A program made the translations under genes and the position numbers. The notes beneath the pieces were generated by a model. It saw nothing but the letters and a program-made list of their open reading frames with translations. It was not told the origin of the DNA and made no database searches. From contig CANRHF010000050.1 of NCBI GenBank assembly GCA_947630345.1, forward strand, positions 1 through 11,654: 11,654 nucleotides of DNA, in the 5' to 3' direction. Each line of letters begins with the position of its first letter. Within the stretch, counting starts at the first letter, position 1. This DNA is from an uncultured Oscillospiraceae bacterium (GTDB lineage Bacteria > Bacillota > Clostridia > Oscillospirales > Oscillospiraceae). This document shows, piece after piece, positions 6,945 through 11,654 of the stretch.

Positions 6945-8209
6945 TGACCATCGAGCAACAAGTCAACGCTGCCAATGACCGAGTGATGGAGATCCTCCTC
7001 AAGGGCCGGCCGGTATGGATCGATGTCCGGCCGGCGTTGGAGGTCATCCCCGGGATGACCCGGACCAGGATTCTCGTGCCTGGCCCACCCCTTCCTGTGG
7101 AGCGGCTCACCACGCCCATCCGTACCGCGGTTTGCGGCGCGGCCGTTCATGAAAAACTGGCCACGACCTCGGAAGAGGCCTGGCAGATGGTCCTGCGGGG
7201 AGAAATCACCGTGGAACCTGCCCAGGACCATCAGTGCGGCTGCGCCGCCAGCATGGTGGTGTCCGCCAGTATGCCGGTGATGATCGCCCAGGACCGGGTT
7301 TTCGGCGGAAGGGGCTACGCCCCCATTCACCCCGGCCCCAATCCCAAATGCCTGCGCTGGGGCTTTTATGACGAAGATGTGGAGCGAGACCTATGCTGGT
7401 TCCGGGATCACTACGGTCCCGCTCTGGGCAGGGCGGTTCGGGCTGCCGGTGGAATCGATTTGGTGACTGTGCTGGCAAAGACCGCCGGCATGGGCGACGA
7501 AAATCACAATCGCCAACCGGCGGCATCCATGTATCTGGCGCTACAGGTCATTCCCTGGATGCTGGACCAGGAGGATTCGGAGCGGGACGCCATGATTCGG
7601 CATTTCGCCGCCAACGACCGATTCTTCCTGCATCCCATGATGGCAGGCGTGGAGAGCCTGACCGCAACCATGAAGCAGGTGCCCCTGTCCACGGTTCTGG
7701 CAGGCATGGGCGGCAACGGCGTGGAATTTGGCATTCAGCTTGCGGGGACCGGAAATCGGTGGTACACCGCCCCGGCGCCTGTAATCAAGGGCACATTCCT
7801 GAATCCGTCCTATACAGAGGCGGATCTGCTGGGCTACCTGGGGGACAGCTGCGTCACGGAGGTCTACGGCTTGGGTGGGATGTCCGCCATCGCTGGTCCG
7901 GCCTATATGCGGATGACCGGCTCCAATATCGCCGAGGCGCGGGACCGGACGGAAAAGGCCCGGGCGGTATCCCTGGGGGAGCATACCTTTGCCCCCATTC
8001 CCTGGGATGACTTCCGAGGCTTTCCGGTGGGTCTGGATGCCCGCAAGGTGGTGGGCTATAACATTCTGCCTATCAGCCACGGAGGTTCCGCTCTGAAGCG
8101 CGGCGGGCAGGGTGGCGCCGGAGCGGCGGAGCTGCCTATGGAATGCTTCAAGGATGCGTTGCGTGGAATCTACCGGGAGGCGCTCCGGCTTACACCGGCG
8201 CGGATGTGA
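6941..8209 (+). CDS. DUF1116 protein, YlbE/AllG-like transcarbamoylase subunit
   Basis: This 422-residue protein matches the DUF1116 family over its length. It has VWIDVRPALEVIPGM (25-39), LVPGPPLPVERL, VEPAQDHQCGCAAS around residue 91-104, and GMGDENHNRQPAAS, where the family usually has a GDExHxRN-type motif. GMGGNGVEFGIQLAG and a GTFLNPSYTEADLLGYLGDSCVTE-type stretch follow. In E. coli the equivalent, AllG (formerly YlbE), works with AllF (FdrA) and AllH in oxamate carbamoyltransferase. That reaction turns oxalurate and phosphate into oxamate and carbamoyl phosphate. The two tandem ATGs (6941 and 6944) overlap the previous stop, and GGACGG lies just before. FdrA begins 12 bases after its stop. 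I see no AllH/DUF2877 partner in the window, so the reaction may be a variant. The family call is strong; the reaction is inferred from E. coli. Confidence 0.88.
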   Translation: MMTIEQQVNAANDRVMEILLKGRPVWIDVRPALEVIPGMTRTRILVPGPPLPVERLTTPIRTAVCGAAVHEKLATTSEEAWQMVLRGEITVEPAQDHQCGCAASMVVSASMPVMIAQDRVFGGRGYAPIHPGPNPKCLRWGFYDEDVERDLCWFRDHYGPALGRAVRAAGGIDLVTVLAKTAGMGDENHNRQPAASMYLALQVIPWMLDQEDSERDAMIRHFAANDRFFLHPMMAGVESLTATMKQVPLSTVLAGMGGNGVEFGIQLAGTGNRWYTAPAPVIKGTFLNPSYTEADLLGYLGDSCVTEVYGLGGMSAIAGPAYMRMTGSNIAEARDRTEKARAVSLGEHTFAPIPWDDFRGFPVGLDARKVVGYNILPISHGGSALKRGGQGGAGAAELPMECFKDALRGIYREALRLTPARM

Positions 8210-8221
8210 GGAGGATAGGAT

Positions 8222-9793
8222 ATGAACAACTATACGAAAGTAGAGCGAGGCAGATATATCGATTCTCTGGAAACGCTGCTGGCCGCCAGCATTCTCAACG
8301 AGCAGCCAGGCTTGGAAATCGGCTATGCCGGCATGGCAACAGAGCCGTTTAAGGACATCCTTGCGGACATCTGCCTGTTGACTGAGGAAATCAAGGGCTG
8401 CGACGGTAGCTGCTATGTGGTGGCGGCCCGAGCGGAATCCCAGGCGGCTTTTGACGCCGCCGTGGCGGCGGTGGAGGCCAATCTGGCGCCAAAGCAGGAG
8501 GAAAACGGGGAAGGGGAGGACCTGCCGAAAGCCTACCCCTCCATCAAGGCGGCGGTGGAAGCCTGCCCCAGAGCAAACCTGTGTTCCGTTGCCGTGCCCG
8601 GGGAGTATGCCTTGGCGGAGGTCAAAAAGGCACTGAACGCCGGACTGCACTGCGTGGTATTCAGCAATAATGTTCCGCTTTCCCAGGAGCGGGAGATGAA
8701 GGAGCTGGCCCGGGAAAAGGGCCTGCTGTGCATGGGACCGGACTGCGGCGTTGCCAATATCAATGGCGCGGCGCTGGTGCTGGCAAGCGTGAACAATCGG
8801 GGCCCCTTTGGAATTTGTGGAGCCTCCGGCGTGGGCATCCAGCATGTGGCAGCCATTTTGCACGAGGCCGGCAGCGGCGTTTCGCAGACCATCGGCACCG
8901 GCGGCAACGATCTGAAAAATGAGGTGGGCGGTATCATGATGCTCATGGGCATCGACGCTCTGGAGGCAGATCCGGAGACGGCCTATATTGCCCTCATTGC
9001 CCGCCGCATCGGCAATCAGGTGGAACCGGCCATTCTGGACCGGGTTTCCCGGTGCAAAAAGCCGGTGGTAGCCATGTTTATGAGCAGCGACCGGGCGGCT
9101 GTGGAACGGACCGGCGCTATCTGGGCGGCAGACCTGGATGACTGTGCGCAAAAATGCCTCCGGCTGATTGGAAAAGACTATCCTTTAGAAACGGAGGCTC
9201 AGATCCGGGAGCGGGCGGCACAGGTCGTGCCATGCTTGGCAAGGGAGCAGAAGTATGTCCGGGGCGCCTTCAGCGGAGGCACCTTCATGGACGAGGCCAT
9301 GCACACCCTGGTGGAGGGAATCGGTCCGGTTTATTCCAACTGCCCTCTGAAAGAGCAGTGGCGGTTGCCAGATTCCCACAGAAGCGTTTGCAACGCCTGC
9401 GTAGACTATGGCGAGGAGGAGTTTACCCGGGGGCGGCCCCATCCGGCCATCGATCCCGGCGTCCGCCGGCCTGCGATTCTGCGGGAGGCGGCCGATCCGG
9501 AGACGGCGGTCATCCTGCTGGACTTTATTCTGACGCCCCCGGGGCACATGGACCCGGTGGGATTCGTGCTGGACGATATCCGAAAAGCCCAGGCTCAGGC
9601 GGCAGCCGCGGGACGGCAAATCGTGTTTGTCGCGTCCGTTTTAGGTACTGACGCAGATTTTCAAAATGTAAATGATCAGAGGAAAAAGCTGGAGGATGCT
9701 GGGGTGCTGGTATGCAAAACCAACCGCCGGGCGGCCATGCTGGCCGGTGAGATCATCCGTCAGAAGCAAGAGAGGGATCAACATGAATTGTGA
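8222..9793 (+). CDS. fdrA: FdrA (AllF-like), succinyl-CoA-synthetase-like transcarbamoylase subunit
   Basis: This 523-residue protein has the fold of the succinyl-CoA synthetase alpha/beta subunits joined together. Visible motifs are a nucleotide or CoA-type segment LCMGPDCGVANING (169-182), GICGASGVGIQ (197-207), GTGGNDLKNEVGG (225-237), the family block AFSGGTFMDEAM (349-360), GRPHPAIDP (404-412), and PPGHMDPVGF near 439. The phospho-His loop of true succinyl-CoA synthetases (GHAGA) is absent, as is usual for FdrA. In E. coli, FdrA (AllF) is part of oxamate carbamoyltransferase. The ATG is preceded by GAGGAGGA at 8208-8215, which overlaps the DUF1116 stop. The protein seems to lack the INVG/VDW tail I associate with FdrA; that segment appears as the separate overlapping gene at 9783. 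Old annotations link fdrA to FtsH suppression, but a transferase role fits better here. Confidence 0.9.
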   Translation: MNNYTKVERGRYIDSLETLLAASILNEQPGLEIGYAGMATEPFKDILADICLLTEEIKGCDGSCYVVAARAESQAAFDAAVAAVEANLAPKQEENGEGEDLPKAYPSIKAAVEACPRANLCSVAVPGEYALAEVKKALNAGLHCVVFSNNVPLSQEREMKELAREKGLLCMGPDCGVANINGAALVLASVNNRGPFGICGASGVGIQHVAAILHEAGSGVSQTIGTGGNDLKNEVGGIMMLMGIDALEADPETAYIALIARRIGNQVEPAILDRVSRCKKPVVAMFMSSDRAAVERTGAIWAADLDDCAQKCLRLIGKDYPLETEAQIRERAAQVVPCLAREQKYVRGAFSGGTFMDEAMHTLVEGIGPVYSNCPLKEQWRLPDSHRSVCNACVDYGEEEFTRGRPHPAIDPGVRRPAILREAADPETAVILLDFILTPPGHMDPVGFVLDDIRKAQAQAAAAGRQIVFVASVLGTDADFQNVNDQRKKLEDAGVLVCKTNRRAAMLAGEIIRQKQERDQHEL

Positions 9794-9968
9794 TAAAATT
9801 TTGAGCCTGTTCCGTTCGGAATTGATAACGGTGAATGTGGGGCCGAAACTCTTTGCCGAGGCGCTGGAAAAGCAGGGCTATCAAACCGTGCAGGTGGACT
9901 GGAAGCCCGTTGCCGGCGGAGACCGGGAAATGCAGGAGATTTTGGCGGTACTGGGAGGGCTGGACTGA
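9783..9968 (+). CDS. Small protein resembling a detached FdrA/DUF1116-associated tail domain
   Basis: This 61-residue gene has ATG 9783 preceded by GAGAGGG at 9770-9776. It overlaps the end of fdrA by 11 bases in the +1 frame, and its stop lies one base before the kinase ATG. Its core is LITVNVGPKLFAEALEKQG (14-32) and VQVDWKPVAGG (36-46). I recall this INVG...FA...VDWxPPAGG pattern from the terminal region of FdrA-type and related proteins, where it is normally part of a longer chain. It is too short for an enzyme and is probably a structural subunit or docking piece of the FdrA/DUF1116 complex. The clean start, binding site and conserved motif argue for a real gene. The domain assignment is from memory and moderate. 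Confidence 0.72.
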   Translation: MNCDKILSLFRSELITVNVGPKLFAEALEKQGYQTVQVDWKPVAGGDREMQEILAVLGGLD

Positions 9969-9969
9969 G

Positions 9970-11148
9970 ATGAAAATTCTGGTTTGCAACGTGGGCAGCA
10001 CCTCCCTGAAATTCAAGCTCTATGAGATGCCGGAGGCCCGGGTGCTGGCCCGGGGCTGGACAGAGCGGGTCGGCAGCCGGAATGACGCCATCTTTGGCTT
10101 TCAAAGCTACGCGTCCGGTATCGATTATACCCTTACCGGTCAGGATATCCCTGACTATCAGACCGGAATCCGGCGGTTCCTGGGATGCTTGACAGAGGGC
10201 GAAGGAGCAGTTCTTTCCCGTGTAGAGGAGATCGAACGGGTGGGCTTCAAAGCGACCTTGTCAAAGGGCTTTTTCGGTGTCCATGAGATCGACGAGCCGG
10301 TTTTGCGGGGAATGCGGGACTGGCTGCCCCTGGCGCCGGTACACAACGCCGCCTATATCAAGGCTATCGAAGTGATGCGGGAGGCGCTGCCCCACGCTCG
10401 GTTCGTCGGCGCCTTCGAAACCGCTTTTCACCGGGACATCCCCTTGGAGCGGCGGCTTTTCGGCGTTCCCTACGAATGGTACGAAAAGTACGGCGTGCAG
10501 CGTCTTGGCTATCACAGCGCGTCTCACAGTTATATCGCCGATGTCCTCAACGGAGAAAAGCGGGAATATGCCGCCATTTCCTGCCACTTGGGCGGAAGCT
10601 GCTCCGTCTGCGCGATCCTGAATGGGAAAAGCGTGGATACCAGCTTCGGGATGTCTCTGGAGTCTGGCCTGATCCACGCCAACCGGGTAGGCGACATGGA
10701 CGCCAGCATGGTGTCTTTCCTGCGCAGTCAAGGTCTCACCGAAGAAGAAATTATGGATGGCTTCCAGAAAAAGGGCGGTCTTTTAGGGCTCTCCGGGGTC
10801 AGCGGCGACCTGCGCTATATTCAGGAGGCTGCCGCCGCCGGAAATGCCCGGGCCAAATTGGCCATCGACGTGTTCGTATCCGGCATCGTTCACTATATCG
10901 GTGCTTTTTATCTGGACCTGGGGCGGCTGGACGATCTGGTGTTCACCGCCGGGATCGGGGAACACGCCCCGCTGATCCGGAAAATGGTCTGCGAAAAATT
11001 GGCCCCCCTGGGTGTCCGGTTGGACAAAGCAAAAAACGAAGGCTGCCAAGGAATGGCGGTGATCTCCACGCCGGATTCCGCAGTCTGCGTGCAGGTGATC
11101 CCCACCGATGAGGAGCTGGGCATTGCCCGAAGGACGTATGAAATATAA
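9970..11148 (+). CDS. Divergent acetate-kinase-family (acyl phosphate kinase) protein
   Basis: The 392-residue length is normal for AckA, which makes ATP from acyl phosphate and ADP. The fold is clear: VCNVGSTSLKF (5-15), APVHNAAY (122-129), HSASH (182-186), NRVGDMDAS (238-246), FTAGIGEH (325-332) and PTDEELGIA (378-386). But positions facing the substrate differ from acetate kinases. The GHRxVHGG segment is GFKATLSKG, so the conserved Arg is Lys94. The catalytic Asp of FDTAFH is Glu150 (FETAFH). HLGNGxS is HLGGSCS, losing the Asn. The conserved His182 and Arg239 remain. ATG 9970 has GGGAGG at 9953-9958; a longer frame upstream is only the shadow of the small gene. Placed after FdrA/DUF1116, it occupies the slot held by carbamate kinase in E. 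coli, so it probably uses an unusual acyl or carbamoyl phosphate. The family is sure, the substrate unknown. Confidence 0.9.
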   Translation: MKILVCNVGSTSLKFKLYEMPEARVLARGWTERVGSRNDAIFGFQSYASGIDYTLTGQDIPDYQTGIRRFLGCLTEGEGAVLSRVEEIERVGFKATLSKGFFGVHEIDEPVLRGMRDWLPLAPVHNAAYIKAIEVMREALPHARFVGAFETAFHRDIPLERRLFGVPYEWYEKYGVQRLGYHSASHSYIADVLNGEKREYAAISCHLGGSCSVCAILNGKSVDTSFGMSLESGLIHANRVGDMDASMVSFLRSQGLTEEEIMDGFQKKGGLLGLSGVSGDLRYIQEAAAAGNARAKLAIDVFVSGIVHYIGAFYLDLGRLDDLVFTAGIGEHAPLIRKMVCEKLAPLGVRLDKAKNEGCQGMAVISTPDSAVCVQVIPTDEELGIARRTYEI

Positions 11149-11185
11149 TAAGGTCTATTATTGTTCATAGGGAGGAGAAACGGAT

Positions 11186-11654
11186 ATGTACCAACCCCAG
11201 CATGAAGCCGTCTTGGAATTGATGGCAGGCGCGTATGACCTGCATACCCACACAGCGCCGGACACTTTACCGCGAATTGTCAATGACTTTGAATTAACAG
11301 CCATGGCGAATGATTACGGGATGGCAGGCGTCATGCTTAAAAATCACAGTGGTTCCACTGCCGCAAGAGCGGCGTTGGTAAACAGCTGCGGTAAGTTCAA
11401 TACCAAAGCATATGGCTCTATCGTCCTAAACAGCTCTGTGGGCGGCTTAAACCCACAGGCCGTTGAGACCAGCCTGCGGCTTGGGGCGAAAATGGTTTGG
11501 ATGCCAACAATCAAGGCCCACAATCATATCGAGTATGTAGCTGCCGTCGGGGGCAAGCAGGCTGCCTCCGGAATCAAAGTGTTGAATGAAGATGGGACTC
11601 TAAAGCCCGAAGTATATGAGATCCTGGAGTTAATTAAGCAGTACGGCGCTGTGG
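11186..11654 (+). CDS. DUF6282 family metal-hydrolase-like protein (partial, runs off the window)
   Basis: The frame is open from ATG 11186 to the window end, giving 156 residues. GGAGGAG at 11171-11177 lies 8 bases upstream. It opens with YDLHTHTAPDTLPR (17-30), an HxH metal-ligand pair (His20, His22) of the amidohydrolase/PHP type. GMAGVMLKNHSGSTAARA (45-62), GSIVLNSSVGGLNP (77-90) and AKMVWMPTIKAHNH (101-114) follow, all typical of DUF6282. Members are TIM-barrel-like proteins of undefined activity, presumably hydrolysing an amide or cyclic substrate. It starts 37 bases after the kinase with no terminator between, so it probably belongs to the same operon. Its codon use looks more AT-rich than that of the upstream genes, which may mean a different history. 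The missing C-terminal part prevents checking the remaining metal ligands. Confidence 0.87.
   Translation, partial: MYQPQHEAVLELMAGAYDLHTHTAPDTLPRIVNDFELTAMANDYGMAGVMLKNHSGSTAARAALVNSCGKFNTKAYGSIVLNSSVGGLNPQAVETSLRLGAKMVWMPTIKAHNHIEYVAAVGGKQAASGIKVLNEDGTLKPEVYEILELIKQYGAV

Noticed and set aside
7541..9151. Long minus-strand open frame of 536 codons opposite DUF1116 and fdrA
   Set aside because: It lies antisense to two well-supported genes, has no ribosome binding site and shows a low-complexity His/Gly/Arg-rich translation. It is an artefact of GC-rich third positions.
9783..9793. Programmed frameshift joining fdrA to the small downstream gene
   Set aside because: The overlap has no slippery run or prfB-like signal, and the small gene has its own ATG and binding site. 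Ordinary coupled translation explains it.
9835..9969. 45-residue N-terminal extension of the kinase
   Set aside because: This region encodes the small protein in another frame, and the AckA fold begins right at ATG 9970 with MKILVCNVGS.
1..11654. Mobile elements, CRISPR arrays, tRNA or rRNA genes
   Set aside because: I found no transposase or integrase motifs, no regularly spaced long repeats, and no tRNA-like or rRNA-like segments.

Overview
The window looks like chromosomal DNA of a GC-rich anaerobic Firmicute, probably a Clostridia/Oscillospirales-type gut bacterium. This rests on strong GGAGG ribosome binding sites, AT-rich intergenic regions between GC-rich genes, and protein families typical of that group. 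The taxonomic call is an inference. I see no rRNA, tRNA, CRISPR array or insertion sequence.

Layout. (a) 1-165 is the 3' end of an L-fucose isomerase-like gene, closed by an intrinsic terminator at 314-345. (b) 372-3719 is a divergent pair: an AraC-family regulator on the minus strand and a GHL6-type putative glycoside hydrolase on the plus strand. The 180-base gap between them carries direct repeats resembling AraC-type half-sites. A bidirectional terminator at 3731-3791 follows. (c) 3798-5843, minus strand, is a two-gene unit: tartronate semialdehyde reductase (garR-like), then a D-2-hydroxyacid dehydrogenase homologue whose catalytic Glu is replaced by Gln. (d) 6051 to the window end, plus strand, is a tightly packed operon: HSL-type alpha/beta hydrolase, DUF1116 protein (AllG/YlbE-like), FdrA (AllF-like), a 61-codon gene resembling a detached FdrA tail, a divergent acetate-kinase-family protein, and a DUF6282 metal-hydrolase-like protein cut by the window end.

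How they may work together. In E. coli the FdrA and DUF1116 families are subunits of oxamate carbamoyltransferase in allantoin fermentation. That enzyme makes carbamoyl phosphate, which a catabolic carbamate kinase turns into ATP, and a tartronate semialdehyde reductase acts in the same regulon. Here FdrA and DUF1116 sit with an acetate-kinase-fold enzyme instead, in which several conserved substrate-side and catalytic positions differ. No DUF2877 (AllH) or carbamate kinase is visible. I infer a variant acyl- or carbamoyl-transfer pathway that yields an acyl phosphate and then ATP, with a hydrolase opening the substrate and reductases handling a C2/C3 oxo-acid product. The substrate is unknown.

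A shared 13-base element in the regulator/GHL6 gap and in the garR/operon gap suggests that the AraC protein may control regions (b) to (d) together.
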